64,000 bases of DNA. Origin: Ephemeroptericola cinctiostellae. GTDB taxonomy: Bacteria; Pseudomonadota; Gammaproteobacteria; Burkholderiales; Burkholderiaceae. The position numbers and the translations under genes were made by a program. The notes under the pieces were generated by a model. The model worked only from the letters and a program-made list of their open reading frames with translations. It did not search any database and was not told where the DNA came from. The DNA is taken from NCBI RefSeq assembly GCF_003339525.1, contig NZ_CP031124.1:1426001-1490000 (forward strand), given 5' to 3'. Position 1 is the stretch's first letter; each line of letters opens with the position of its first letter. Shown piece after piece: positions 18,704 through 27,663 of this stretch.

Positions 18704-18785
18704 CCTGCGGGCGCCCATTTTTTGTCTCGTTGGGCTGAGATACACCGCTGAACCTGAACAGGGTCATGCCTGCGTAGGAAAGGAT
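18704..18785 (+). promoter_or_regulatory. TPP riboswitch (THI element)
   Basis: Conserved pieces are in order: GCGGGCGCCC near 18707-18716, GGGCTGAGATACACC near 18732-18746, GAACCTGAACAGG near 18750-18762 and TCATGCCTGCGTAGGAAAGG near 18764-18783. CTGAGA and GCGTAGGAA are the hallmark pyrimidine- and pyrophosphate-sensing parts. It ends 5 bases before the thiD ATG, and the AAAGG at its 3' edge doubles as the ribosome site. Control is therefore probably at translation initiation: thiamine pyrophosphate would hide the site. Confidence 0.93.
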
Positions 18786-18789
18786 TGCA

Positions 18790-19656
18790 ATGACATTTTC
18801 GATGACATCTAATGGTTTTCATTATCCTCGTGTGTTAAGCATTGCGGGTTCTGACAGCGGTGGTGGGGCTGGTATACAGGCTGATCTGAAAACATACAGT
18901 GTGCTTGGCTGTTATGGCATGACGGCCATCACAGCCATCACGGCGCAAAATACGCAAGGCGTGCAGGCGATTGCAGCCATCGCGCCTGAAATGGTGGCTC
19001 AGCAGATTGCATCAGTTGCTTCTGACATAGGTGTGGATGCGGTGAAAATCGGGATGTTGCATGATCCTGCCACGGTGAGGGTGGTGGCGCAGGCGATTCG
19101 TCAATTTAAATTTAAGCACGTTGTGCTCGATCCTGTCATGGTTGCGACCAGCGGCGATCGATTGATTGCAGAAGAAACCATTGCGGTGCTGATGGATGAG
19201 CTTTTTCCTTTGGCGACGGTGATCACGCCCAATTTAGATGAAGTGGCATTGCTGCTGGGGCTAGGTAAAGCGCGATTGTCAGCATCGCAATTTCCCATGC
19301 TCGCGCAGCAATTAAGTGAAAAAAGCGCCGCCTCGGTGTTGATCAAAGGAGGGCATTTATTGGATGAACAGCTGGTGGATGTGTTGTTGTATTGGGATGA
19401 GAACAGCCAAAGCCATGCCACACAGATGTACACCAATCAACGCATCGACACCCCAAATACCCACGGCACGGGTTGCACATTGTCATCTGCCATTGCTTGC
19501 TTCTTGGCCTTGGGCGAGTCATTGCCCGATGCGGTGGGTCATGCACACCATTACACGTATCAAGCCATTGTCGCGGGTGCACAAGTCACCACTGGGCGCG
19601 GGCATGGCCCGTTGAACCATGCTTTTGCACCTGTTGCCATGTGTGGACGCGCATAA
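18790..19656 (+). CDS. thiD: Hydroxymethylpyrimidine/phosphomethylpyrimidine kinase
   Basis: Phosphorylates HMP and HMP-phosphate in thiamine biosynthesis or salvage. 288 residues of the ribokinase fold. Motifs: IAGSDSGGGAGIQADLKT near residues 17-34, VLDPVMVATSGDRL in the middle, and the anion-hole and catalytic base region TPNTHGTGCTLSSAIA near 220-235. It follows the TPP riboswitch directly. No thiE, thiC or thiG is nearby, so thiD is a stand-alone riboswitch gene in this window. Confidence 0.96.
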   Translation: MTFSMTSNGFHYPRVLSIAGSDSGGGAGIQADLKTYSVLGCYGMTAITAITAQNTQGVQAIAAIAPEMVAQQIASVASDIGVDAVKIGMLHDPATVRVVAQAIRQFKFKHVVLDPVMVATSGDRLIAEETIAVLMDELFPLATVITPNLDEVALLLGLGKARLSASQFPMLAQQLSEKSAASVLIKGGHLLDEQLVDVLLYWDENSQSHATQMYTNQRIDTPNTHGTGCTLSSAIACFLALGESLPDAVGHAHHYTYQAIVAGAQVTTGRGHGPLNHAFAPVAMCGRA

Positions 19657-19794
19657 CATCAAAAATTCCCAGCGCGCAGAGTTCAATCAGCCTTTCACGT
19701 TCAATGGTTTTTAGCTTTTTAAAACCATAGGCTTATTCATGTCTTTTGTTTATAATGGTCGGATTATTTAACCCACTTTCTTCGGACTTTTTCC

Positions 19795-21237
19795 ATGAAA
19801 TACATTTCGACGCGCGGTCATGCCGCAAATGAGCAGTTTTGTGACATTTTATTGGGCGGTTTAGCTCCTGATGGCGGTTTGTATTTGCCTGAGGTGTACC
19901 CACAAGTGTCCGCGACAGAGCTGGCGGCGTGGCGGCATTTGTCTTATCCTGAGTTGGCTTTTGCAATTTTGAGCAAGTATTGCACAGACATTTTGCCAGA
20001 AGAACTGAATCCACTCGTGTCAAGCACGTATGCATCACAGGCCTTCATCAATGCACGTGCGGGTCAATGGATCGAAGACATCACGCCGTTGACTTATTTG
20101 GGACAAGAAAAAGGGGTGCCATTGTCGTTGCTGTCATTGTCAAATGGCCCGACCTTGGCATTCAAAGACATGGCCATGCAATTGCTGGGCAACCTGTTTG
20201 AATTTATTTTGAAACAACGTGGCCAAACATTGAACATCCTCGGCGCAACTTCAGGCGATACGGGCAGTGCGGCTGAATATGCCATGCGTGGTAAACACGG
20301 TGTGAAAGTGTTCATGCTGTCGCCCAAAGGCAAAATGAGCGCATTTCAAACGGCACAAATGTTCTCTTTGATGGATGACAATATCTTTAACATCGCAGTT
20401 GAAGGGGTATTTGATGATTGCCAAGACATCGTCAAAGCGGTGTCCAACGACCATGCCTTTAAAGCGGCGCACAACATTGGAACCGTCAATTCGATCAATT
20501 GGGCTCGGGTGGTGGCGCAAGTCGTGTATTACTTCAAAGGTTTTTTTGCTGCGACCAAAAACAACGATGAAAAAGTTTCATTTGCCGTGCCATCGGGTAA
20601 TTTTGGCAATGTGTGCGCAGGCCACATCGCTCGCCAAATGGGCTTGCCGATCGATAAATTGGTGGTTGCCACCAATGAAAACAATGTGTTGGATGAGTTT
20701 TTCAAAACAGGTGTGTACCGCGTGCGCACTGCCAAAGACACACACCACACATCCAGCCCATCCATGGACATCTCAAAAGCATCGAACTTTGAGCGTTTCA
20801 TATTTGATCTCATGGGACGTGATGCATCGAAAACAGCAGCGTTGTTTAAACAGGTGGAGACCCAAGGTTTCTTTGACATTTCAGGCACACCTGAGTTCGC
20901 CCTGATTGAGGAAAAATACGGTTTTGTGTCGGGCAGCAGCACGCACAAACAACGCGTACAGGCGATTCGCGAGGTGCATCGAGAGTACAAACAGATCATT
21001 GACCCACACACCGCAGACGGTGTGTATGTGGCGTTCAAATATTTGGAAAAAGGCGTGCCCATGGTGGTGCTTGAAACAGCGCAAGCCGCAAAATTCGAGG
21101 AAACCATTCTCGAAGCGTTGAATGTCCCCGCACCACGTCCAGATGCCTATGTGGGCATTGAGAAACACCCGCAACGCTCGGTGACCATGGCGGCCAATGT
21201 GGATTTGATCAAGGCGTTTGTGCACGAACGGGTTTAA
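19795..21237 (+). CDS. thrC: Threonine synthase
   Basis: PLP enzyme converting O-phosphohomoserine to threonine. 480 residues, the long proteobacterial/fungal type. It opens with MKYISTRGHAANEQFCDILLGGLAPDGGLYLPE, has the PLP lysine in TLAFKDMAMQLL (near residue 125) and the phosphate-binding loop LGATSGDTGSAAEYA. Product of the pathway started by hom, which is 13 kb upstream; in many Burkholderiales the two are adjacent. A weak hairpin (ATGGTTTT/AAAACCAT, 19704-19728) lies before the gene, and a strong terminator follows at 21279. Confidence 0.97.
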   Translation: MKYISTRGHAANEQFCDILLGGLAPDGGLYLPEVYPQVSATELAAWRHLSYPELAFAILSKYCTDILPEELNPLVSSTYASQAFINARAGQWIEDITPLTYLGQEKGVPLSLLSLSNGPTLAFKDMAMQLLGNLFEFILKQRGQTLNILGATSGDTGSAAEYAMRGKHGVKVFMLSPKGKMSAFQTAQMFSLMDDNIFNIAVEGVFDDCQDIVKAVSNDHAFKAAHNIGTVNSINWARVVAQVVYYFKGFFAATKNNDEKVSFAVPSGNFGNVCAGHIARQMGLPIDKLVVATNENNVLDEFFKTGVYRVRTAKDTHHTSSPSMDISKASNFERFIFDLMGRDASKTAALFKQVETQGFFDISGTPEFALIEEKYGFVSGSSTHKQRVQAIREVHREYKQIIDPHTADGVYVAFKYLEKGVPMVVLETAQAAKFEETILEALNVPAPRPDAYVGIEKHPQRSVTMAANVDLIKAFVHERV

Positions 21238-21278
21238 CGCATCTGATGCCGCTATCAAGAGAAAACCGAACACATGTT

Positions 21279-21308
21279 AAAAAAGCCAGCATCATTGCTG
21301 GCTTTTTT
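21279..21308 (+). terminator. Rho-independent terminator after thrC
   Basis: Arms AAAAAAGCCAGCA (21279-21291) and TGCTGGCTTTTTT (21296-21308) around loop TCAT: a perfect 13-bp stem ending in T6. Confidence 0.92.
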
Positions 21309-21455
21309 GCGCCTGCTTGATGGGAAGCACGGGTTTCTATGCCATTCTGAAAAATAAACCCCACTATAAGCCAAGCCAGCCAATCCAATCCTTTGATTTG
21401 TTCAAAGGGGCCGCTGTATTGCATTGTTTTTCAATTGAGATGAATAATATTTCAA

Positions 21456-21473
21456 TGTCACGAAATTGTCACA
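21456..21473 (+). promoter_or_regulatory. Pho box of the pst operon
   Basis: Two direct heptamers TGTCACG (21456-21462) and TGTCACA (21467-21473) separated by AAAT, the classic PhoB-binding layout with an 11-bp period. A -10-like TATATA at 21481-21486 follows at the distance expected when the Pho box replaces the -35. The rest of the 323-base gap between thrC and pstS, besides the terminator, shows nothing else I can name. Confidence 0.85.
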
Positions 21474-21560
21474 TAGATTTTATATAGTGTCGTTGTTCTA
21501 AGGGGGGATGACCCCTGAACTATTAATTGTGAGTTAGATGACTCTTTTGGAGAATTAACA

Positions 21561-22637
21561 ATGCGTTTAAAATTTTTGATGACAGGTTTGGCGGCAGCGG
21601 TTTTATTGGCGGCTTGTGGTGCGAAAGATGAGAAAAAAGCAGATGGTGCAGCACCTGCTGCAGCTGAAGCCAAAGCGGGCATCAATGGCGCGGGCTCTTC
21701 ATTCATTGCGCCTTTGTTCGGTAAGTGGGCGGCTGAGTTCAATAAAGTGGGTGGTGTGCAGATCAATTACCAATCGGTGGGATCTGGTGCGGGCATCGAC
21801 CAAATCAAGAAAAAAACGGTGGATTTCGGCGCAACCGATGCACCTTTGAAAGCGGATGATTTGGCTGCAGCGGGTTTGGTTCAATTCCCTTCAGCGATTG
21901 GTGGCGTGGTGGCGGTGTACAACATCAAAGACATCGGCAATCAACCTTTGGTGTTCAATGGTCAAGTGTTGGGTGACATTTACACAGGCAAAATCAAAAA
22001 ATGGAACGATCCAGCGATTGTGGCTTTGAATAAGGCAGCCAAATTGCCAGACATGGACATCAAAGTGGTGCGCCGTGCGGATGGTTCAGGCACATCTTAT
22101 TTGTTCACTGAATTCTTGTCAAAAACCAATGCCGATTGGGAAAAATTGGGCGCGAGCAAAGAACCAAAATGGATGGACGGTTCTATTGGCGGTAAAGGCA
22201 ATGATGGCGTGGCAGCGAACGTGAAGCAGTTTGATGGCTCAATCGGTTATGTTGAGTACGCTTATGCCAAGAAAAATGGCATGGCAGCCGCCTCTTTGAT
22301 CAATAAAGACGGCAAAACTGTGGCCCCTTCAGCAGAAACTTTTGCTTCTGCGGCCGCTAAAGCCGATTGGAAAGTGCCAGGCATGGCTGCTTCTTTGACC
22401 AATGCCGCAGGTGAAAAATCATGGCCCATCGCAGGCACTGCTTTTGTGTTGATGTATGCGAAGCCTGAAAACACGGCGAATGCAACCCAAGTGTTGAAGT
22501 TCTTGGATTGGGGTTACACAGCAGGTCAAGCACAAGCGAATGAGTTGGAATACATTCCTTTGCCGGCTGATGTGGTGACTTTGGTTAAAGCTGAGTGGAA
22601 AAAAATCACCGATGCATCGGGTAAGCCACTGATGTAA
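21561..22637 (+). CDS. pstS: Phosphate ABC transporter, periplasmic binding protein
   Basis: 358 residues with a lipoprotein signal: MRLKFLMTGLAAAVLLAAC, lipobox LAAC, so mature Cys19 is lipidated. Mature motifs: INGAGSSFIAPLFGKWAAEF, the phosphate-site stretch SVGSGAGIDQIKKKTVDFGATDAP, and VVRRADGSGTSYLFTEFL. It captures phosphate for PstCAB. It is first in the operon, behind the Pho box, and separated from pstC by about 300 bases of hairpins, which usually allows a higher pstS level than the rest. Confidence 0.97.
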   Translation: MRLKFLMTGLAAAVLLAACGAKDEKKADGAAPAAAEAKAGINGAGSSFIAPLFGKWAAEFNKVGGVQINYQSVGSGAGIDQIKKKTVDFGATDAPLKADDLAAAGLVQFPSAIGGVVAVYNIKDIGNQPLVFNGQVLGDIYTGKIKKWNDPAIVALNKAAKLPDMDIKVVRRADGSGTSYLFTEFLSKTNADWEKLGASKEPKWMDGSIGGKGNDGVAANVKQFDGSIGYVEYAYAKKNGMAAASLINKDGKTVAPSAETFASAAAKADWKVPGMAASLTNAAGEKSWPIAGTAFVLMYAKPENTANATQVLKFLDWGYTAGQAQANELEYIPLPADVVTLVKAEWKKITDASGKPLM

Positions 22638-22648
22638 TGTGTGTTTAA

Positions 22649-22869
22649 ACAAAGGCACGCTTAATGCGCGCCTTTGTTGTGTGTGCGGCTTGATTGAAGC
22701 CGCTTCACGACTTTAGCAATACAGAAAAAGTGAACATCATTTTTCTAGTGCCTTAGCCAGTACATTAAGCGAGCGCTTAAGTCAGTGGTTCGTCAGGATT
22801 GTCCTGACAAAAAATTAATAAAATTAAATGCTTGAGTGGGCGGTTTTTAAAACCCCTCATGCATTTAAT
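22649..22869 (+). promoter_or_regulatory. Hairpin-rich pstS-pstC intercistronic region
   Basis: Four structures in 220 bases: ACAAAGGCACGC/GCGCGCCTTTGT (22649-22677, one mismatch), TTAAGCG/CGCTTAA (near 22764-22779), GTCAGGA/TCCTGAC (22792-22808, then A-rich), and a long interrupted stem with outer arms ATTAAATGC/GCATTTAAT (22823-22869). They probably stabilise the pstS message and reduce read-through. No gene is seen in this gap. Confidence 0.6.
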
Positions 22870-22934
22870 TGATGTCTTTGAGTAAAACGACGGCTCCACG
22901 TTTCCTTTGGTTTGTCATTGTTATTGAGAATAAT

Positions 22935-23873
22935 ATGAGTTTGAGTTCGACCCAAACAGTTCGAAAAAGTTGGCTGGACAGCGCATTCAAAAACCTGACG
23001 CTGGTCAACGCGTGGTTGGTGTTGCTGATCATCATCGCGATCATTGGTTCATTGGCGTACAGCGCAAGCGATACATTTAAGACCCAAGGCATGGCTTTTC
23101 TGTGGCGTGATGCTTGGGATGTGGGTGCCAATGAATATGGTGCTTTGGGCCCGATTGTTGGGACATTGTTGACGGCTGGCATTGCCATTGTGCTGGCATT
23201 GCCCGTGAGTTTTGGCATCGCGATCTTTTTAACCGAGTTGTCGCCCACCTGGTTGCGCCGTCCTTTGGCGACCGCGATTGAGCTGTTGGCAGCGATTCCG
23301 TCGATCATTTATGGCATGTGGGGCTTGTTTGTGCTCGCCCCTTTGTTTGCCAAATATGTTCAACCTTTTTTGATGGCCACGATTGGGAAATTACCATTCA
23401 TCGGTCAATTTTTTGCAGCACCTGTATTGGGTGTGGGGGTGTTCACTGCGGGTGTGGTGCTGTCGATCATGATTGTGCCTTTCATCACGGCAGTGTTGCG
23501 CGATGTGTTTGAACTGGTGCCACCGATGTTAAAAGAATCGGCTTATGGTTTGGGCGGTACGACGTGGGAGGTGGTGCGCCATGTGGTGATTCCCTATACA
23601 CGCATTGGTGCCGTGGGCGGAACGATTTTGGGTCTGGGGCGTGCTTTGGGTGAAACGATGGCGGTAACATTTGTGATTGGTAACGCCCACGGCTTGAATA
23701 CGTCTTTGTTTGCCCCTGGCAACAGCATTGCCTCGACGATTGCCAATGAATTTGCAGAGGCATCGGATGCGCATTTGTCGGCTTTGATGGCATTGGCTTT
23801 GGTGTTGTTTTTGATCACCACCATTGTGTTGAGTTTGGCGAAATTGTTGTTGGCACGGTTGGATACAAAATGA
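22935..23873 (+). CDS. pstC: Phosphate ABC transporter permease
   Basis: About 312 residues with six membrane helices. Diagnostic stretches: FGIAIFLTEL, AAIPSIIYGMWGLFVLAPL, the ATPase-coupling EAA-type loop with ESAYGLGGTTWEVVRHVVIPY, and GRALGETMAVTFVIGNA near the C terminus. The frame is open from a TTG at 22869, but the ATG at 22935 gives the normal N terminus, and the longer start would fall inside a stem-loop. Confidence 0.95.
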   Translation: MSLSSTQTVRKSWLDSAFKNLTLVNAWLVLLIIIAIIGSLAYSASDTFKTQGMAFLWRDAWDVGANEYGALGPIVGTLLTAGIAIVLALPVSFGIAIFLTELSPTWLRRPLATAIELLAAIPSIIYGMWGLFVLAPLFAKYVQPFLMATIGKLPFIGQFFAAPVLGVGVFTAGVVLSIMIVPFITAVLRDVFELVPPMLKESAYGLGGTTWEVVRHVVIPYTRIGAVGGTILGLGRALGETMAVTFVIGNAHGLNTSLFAPGNSIASTIANEFAEASDAHLSALMALALVLFLITTIVLSLAKLLLARLDTK

Positions 23874-23970
23874 AGCCTGCTTTTTGATGAAACCAATTTT
23901 TTGATGAATCATTAAATTATTTATGAATCATTAAAACGGCATCAATAACGTGCAGTTAAGAGAGAATGAA

Positions 23971-24843
23971 ATGCAAATTCAAGATTTTATGAACAGTTCG
24001 CTTTACAAACGTCGTCAACGCATCAACGCCATCATGTTGACATTGACGGCAGTGGCGGTGGTGATTGGTTTGGTGTGGTTGGTTTGGATTTTATGGAGCT
24101 TGCTGTCTAAAGGTTTGCCTGCGTTGAGTGTCAACTTGTTCACGCACAACCAGCCCACAATGGGTGAAGAGGGCGGTGGTTTAAAAAATGCGATTGTTGG
24201 CAGCTTGATGATGGTCGGTACGGCGACGCTCATCACCACACCTGTGGGTATTTTGGCGGGCACTTATTTGGCGGAATATGGTCGCAACAACACCTTGACC
24301 CGTGTGGTGCGTTTTGTGAATGACATTTTGTTGTCTGCACCTTCGATCACAATCGGTATGTTTGCTTTTATTTTGTTTTATTTTGGTTTGGGTTTGGGGG
24401 GGCATGCGAATTCAGGTTGGTCAGGTTCGATCGCATTGGCGATTGTCATGTTGCCTGTGGTGGTGCGCACCACCGATGACATGCTCAAGTTGGTGCCCAA
24501 TGGTTTGCGTGAAGCGGCTGTGGCACTGGGTTGCCCTTACTGGAAAATGATTTTTATGATTTGTTACCGTTCAGCGAAAACTGGCATGCTGACGGGTTTA
24601 TTGCTTGGTATTGCACGGATTTTTGGCGAAACAGCGCCCCTCATTGTGACAGCAGTGGGTAATAATTTCTTCAGTACCGACATGAGTCAGCGCATGGCAA
24701 GCTTGCCCAAAGTCATTTTGGATTTTGCCATGAGCCCCGATGACAACTGGCGAACGCTGGCTTGGGGTGGGGCGATGCTCATCACTTTGTTTGTTTTGTT
24801 CATCAACATCAGCACGCGTGCCATTGCTGCTCGTGGTAAATAA
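23971..24843 (+). CDS. pstA: Phosphate ABC transporter permease
   Basis: 290 residues, six helices, partner of PstC in the inner-membrane channel. Motifs: [15 protein letters not shown], the coupling loop [17 protein letters not shown], and [20 protein letters not shown]. The ATG at 23971 has GAGAATGAA before it; an upstream GTG at 23950 is in frame but less likely. It is about 100 bases after pstC and 44 bases before pstB. Confidence 0.95.
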   Translation: MQIQDFMNSSLYKRRQRINAIMLTLTAVAVVIGLVWLVWILWSLLSKGLPALSVNLFTHNQPTMGEEGGGLKNAIVGSLMMVGTATLITTPVGILAGTYLAEYGRNNTLTRVVRFVNDILLSAPSITIGMFAFILFYFGLGLGGHANSGWSGSIALAIVMLPVVVRTTDDMLKLVPNGLREAAVALGCPYWKMIFMICYRSAKTGMLTGLLLGIARIFGETAPLIVTAVGNNFFSTDMSQRMASLPKVILDFAMSPDDNWRTLAWGGAMLITLFVLFINISTRAIAARGK

Positions 24844-24887
24844 AACCGTACACAATGCAGCAACAGATTGAATTTAAAGGAACACAC

Positions 24888-25670
24888 ATGGTCACCACAG
24901 AACTTCTAAAAACAGAAACGCCTAAGTTGGTTGTGAATAATTTGAACTTTTTTTATGGCGAGTACAAAGCATTAAAAAACATCAATTTGGTCATTCCAAA
25001 AAACAAAGTCACGGCTTTCATTGGCCCATCGGGTTGTGGTAAGTCAACGTTGTTGCGCACATTGAACCGCATGTTTGAGCTGTACCCTGGTCAACATGCT
25101 GAGGGTGAAATCAATTTTGATGGTGAAAATATTTTGACCTCAAAAGTGGACATTTCCATCATGCGTGCAAAAATTGGCATGGTGTTTCAGAAGCCCACAC
25201 CCTTTCCGATGAGCATTTATGAAAACATCGCGTTTGGTGTGCGTTTGTTTGAAAAATTATCCAAAGGTGAAATGAATGAGCGTGTTGAATGGGCTTTGAC
25301 CAAAGCCGCGCTGTGGAATGAGGTCAAAGACAAATTACACCAAAGTGGCAACAGTTTGTCAGGCGGTCAACAGCAACGTTTGTGCATTGCCCGCGCCATT
25401 GCGGTGAAGCCCGATGTGTTGTTGATGGATGAGCCTTGTTCGGCACTTGATCCGATTTCAACCACCAAAGTTGAAGAATTGATCACTGAATTGAAACAGG
25501 ATTACACCGTGGTCATTGTCACGCACAACATGCAGCAAGCGGCGCGTTGCTCGGATTACACCGCGTACATGTATTTGGGCGAATTGATTGAATTTGGCGA
25601 GACGCGTCAAATGTTCATCAAGCCGTCGCGCCAAGAGACGGAAGATTACATCACAGGGCGTTTTGGTTGA
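24888..25670 (+). CDS. pstB: Phosphate ABC transporter ATPase
   Basis: 260 residues. Walker [11 protein letters not shown]-loop [20 protein letters not shown] (typical PstB), signature [14 protein letters not shown], Walker [14 protein letters not shown] and the switch histidine in [12 protein letters not shown]. The ATG at 24888 behind AAAGGA is chosen over an ATG at 24855 that has no ribosome site. It drives PstCA and also passes the phosphate signal to PhoU. Confidence 0.97.
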   Translation: MVTTELLKTETPKLVVNNLNFFYGEYKALKNINLVIPKNKVTAFIGPSGCGKSTLLRTLNRMFELYPGQHAEGEINFDGENILTSKVDISIMRAKIGMVFQKPTPFPMSIYENIAFGVRLFEKLSKGEMNERVEWALTKAALWNEVKDKLHQSGNSLSGGQQQRLCIARAIAVKPDVLLMDEPCSALDPISTTKVEELITELKQDYTVVIVTHNMQQAARCSDYTAYMYLGELIEFGETRQMFIKPSRQETEDYITGRFG

Positions 25671-25725
25671 TTTTAGAGCAGAATACGCCGCATACGATAC
25701 ACAAAGAGACATCGCAAAGGACACC

Positions 25726-26409
25726 ATGAGCAACCATCAACACACATCAACGATTTATCAAACAGAGTTGGAAGATTTACGCACCGCCGTGCTCAAAATG
25801 GGTGGCAAAGTCGAATCGCAGCTGCGCCAAGCGGTACTCGCTTTCAATGAAAACGACAAGCAAATGGCGGAGCAAGTGCTTGAGGTGGAGCGCGAGGTCA
25901 ATCGCGATCATTTGACGATTGACAGCATGTGTTCTGAAATCATTGCTTTGCGCCAACCTGCGGCGAGCGACTTGCGCATGCTGTTGGGCATGGTGCGCAC
26001 CGTGTCTGATTTGGAACGCATTGGTGATGAAGCATCAAAAATTGCTAAAATGGCGTTGAATACAGATTTAAGCAAGCGTGGTTTTTTACCTCGTTTGCAA
26101 ACGATTGCTCAGTCGGCCGATTTGGCCGCAGCCATGTTACGCAGCGCATTGGATGCCTTTGCCCGTGAAGACACATCCGATTCACGTCAGGTTTTCGCTT
26201 CTGATTTGGAGCTGGATGAATTGTATAAAGCCAGTGTGCGTCAATTGATCACATTCATGATGGAAGATCCGCGTACAATCAGCGCCGCATTGGATGACTT
26301 GTGGGTGGCAAAGGCGATTGAACGCATTGGCGATCATGCCGAAAACATTGCCGAAAATGCGATTTATATCATTGAAGGTGAAGATGTGCGTTACACGCAC
26401 AACTCTTGA
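25726..26409 (+). CDS. phoU: Phosphate signalling regulator PhoU
   Basis: 227 residues, all helical, with two PhoU repeats. Each carries the metal-binding acidic motif: DLERIGDEASKIA in the first half and AIERIGDHAENIAENAIY in the second. The start ATG at 25726 follows AAAGGA; the frame is open upstream across the end of pstB but does not match the family there. PhoU links PstB to a PhoR-type kinase; here the kinase gene is not in the operon. Confidence 0.95.
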   Translation: MSNHQHTSTIYQTELEDLRTAVLKMGGKVESQLRQAVLAFNENDKQMAEQVLEVEREVNRDHLTIDSMCSEIIALRQPAASDLRMLLGMVRTVSDLERIGDEASKIAKMALNTDLSKRGFLPRLQTIAQSADLAAAMLRSALDAFAREDTSDSRQVFASDLELDELYKASVRQLITFMMEDPRTISAALDDLWVAKAIERIGDHAENIAENAIYIIEGEDVRYTHNS

Positions 26410-26473
26410 GTCGTTGTTTAATCGCTGTTTTTAAATCTAAAAAGTCCATTTTTAATTTTTTGAAGGACATTGT

Positions 26474-27169
26474 GTGAATATACAACCCGTTATTTTGGTG
26501 GTTGAGGATGAGGAAGACATTGCGGAATTGCTGCGATTTGGCTTAATGCGCGCGGGTTTTGCCGTCACGTGGGTCAAAAATTTGGCTGATGCGCGAAGCA
26601 GTGTCAAAAAAGTTTTACCTGACCTCATCATGTTGGATTGGATGTTGCCTGATGGGCAAGGCATCGAATGGTTGCATCAGCTGCGTGGCGATGAGCGCAC
26701 ACGCCCTTTGCCCATCATCATGCTGACCGCGCGTGCGCAAGAGTCGGATAAGCTAAAAGGCCTTGAAGGTGGTGCAGACGATTACATGACCAAACCATTC
26801 AGTCCGAAAGAATTGGTGGCTCGCATCAACAACGTGTTGCGCCGTTCTGCACCCCAGCACGTGGCACAAGTGGTCGAGTTTTTTGGCTGTGCTTTGAACG
26901 ACGATGACCACACATTGAGTCAAGCGGGCGTGGTCGAAACCCTTGGCAACACTGAGTTTAAGCTGCTTAAGTTTTTATTGACGCATCAAAACAAGACATT
27001 TTCACGCACACAATTGCTTGATCTCGTGTGGGGTGACCATGTGTACATTGAAGAGCGCACCGTGGATGTGCATGTGTTGCGTTTACGTAAAATATTGCAG
27101 CGCTTTGCAATTGAAGCCCATTTGGAAACCATTCGTGGCGTCGGCTATCGCTGGCGTTCAGCGGCCTGA
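26474..27169 (+). CDS. phoB: Phosphate regulon response regulator
   Basis: 231 residues, GTG start with AAGGA at the right distance. The receiver domain (about 1-120) has the acidic pair EDEED, the phosphorylated Asp in LDWMLPDGQG (about D54), and the switch Lys in MTKPFSPKEL. The C-terminal winged helix (about 135-228) ends with RTVDVHVLRLRKIL and ETIRGVGYRW, typical of OmpR/PhoB. Likely binds the Pho box at 21456. The expected phoR is missing: after phoB comes crcB on the other strand. A weak hairpin (CGGAAAA/TTTTCCG, 27188-27214) follows the stop. Confidence 0.95.
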   Translation: MNIQPVILVVEDEEDIAELLRFGLMRAGFAVTWVKNLADARSSVKKVLPDLIMLDWMLPDGQGIEWLHQLRGDERTRPLPIIMLTARAQESDKLKGLEGGADDYMTKPFSPKELVARINNVLRRSAPQHVAQVVEFFGCALNDDDHTLSQAGVVETLGNTEFKLLKFLLTHQNKTFSRTQLLDLVWGDHVYIEERTVDVHVLRLRKILQRFAIEAHLETIRGVGYRWRSAA

Positions 27170-27221
27170 CCTCATAAAAAGGACATGCGGAAAATGCAGG
27201 GGTCTGTTTTTCCGTGTTTCC

Positions 27222-27620
27222 TTAATTGGGGTTACCCAACGTGGTGGTTGCCACAAAGCCCAACCACAACAGCAGCAAACCCACCATCACACTCAGTCCC
27301 ACATAGCCCATTGCCATCCAGTGTTCACCTCGACGAAGCAGGGCAAATGTTTCCAAGCCAAAAGCTGAAAATGTCGTGAAGCCACCCAATACGCCTGTGA
27401 TCAAGAGTAAACGCAGATCACTGGTGAGCCAACTAAAACGTTCCCCAACACCCGCCAAAATGCCAATGAGCAAACAACCGATGACATTGATCGTGAATGT
27501 GGCGATGGGAAAAGTCCAGTCAGGCGTGTGCCTCAGCATCCATTTGGATGCGCTGTAACGTGACACTGCACCTGTTGCACCGCCGATTGCGACCATAAAT
27601 ATAGAAAACCAATTGTTCAT
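27222..27620 (-). CDS. crcB: Fluoride channel CrcB/Fluc
   Basis: 132 residues, four helices. Motifs: GGATGAVSRYSASKWM near the N terminus, TFTINVIGCLLIGIL (with the conserved Asn) and GVLGGFTTFSAFGLETF (the Phe-box and Na-site region). Start at the ATG at 27620; the frame opens further upstream without similarity. It exports fluoride by a dual-topology dimer. It follows the LysR gene on the same strand with a 43-base gap. I saw no fluoride riboswitch in front of it. Confidence 0.95.
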   Translation of the reverse strand: MNNWFSIFMVAIGGATGAVSRYSASKWMLRHTPDWTFPIATFTINVIGCLLIGILAGVGERFSWLTSDLRLLLITGVLGGFTTFSAFGLETFALLRRGEHWMAMGYVGLSVMVGLLLLWLGFVATTTLGNPN

Positions 27621-27663
27621 ACGACATCCCATTCCGTTCTTTTGAAGCCCACATGATAGCAAC

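Noticed and set aside
27621..27663. Fluoride riboswitch before crcB
   Set aside because: Only 43 bases separate LysR and crcB and the fluoride aptamer core was not found.
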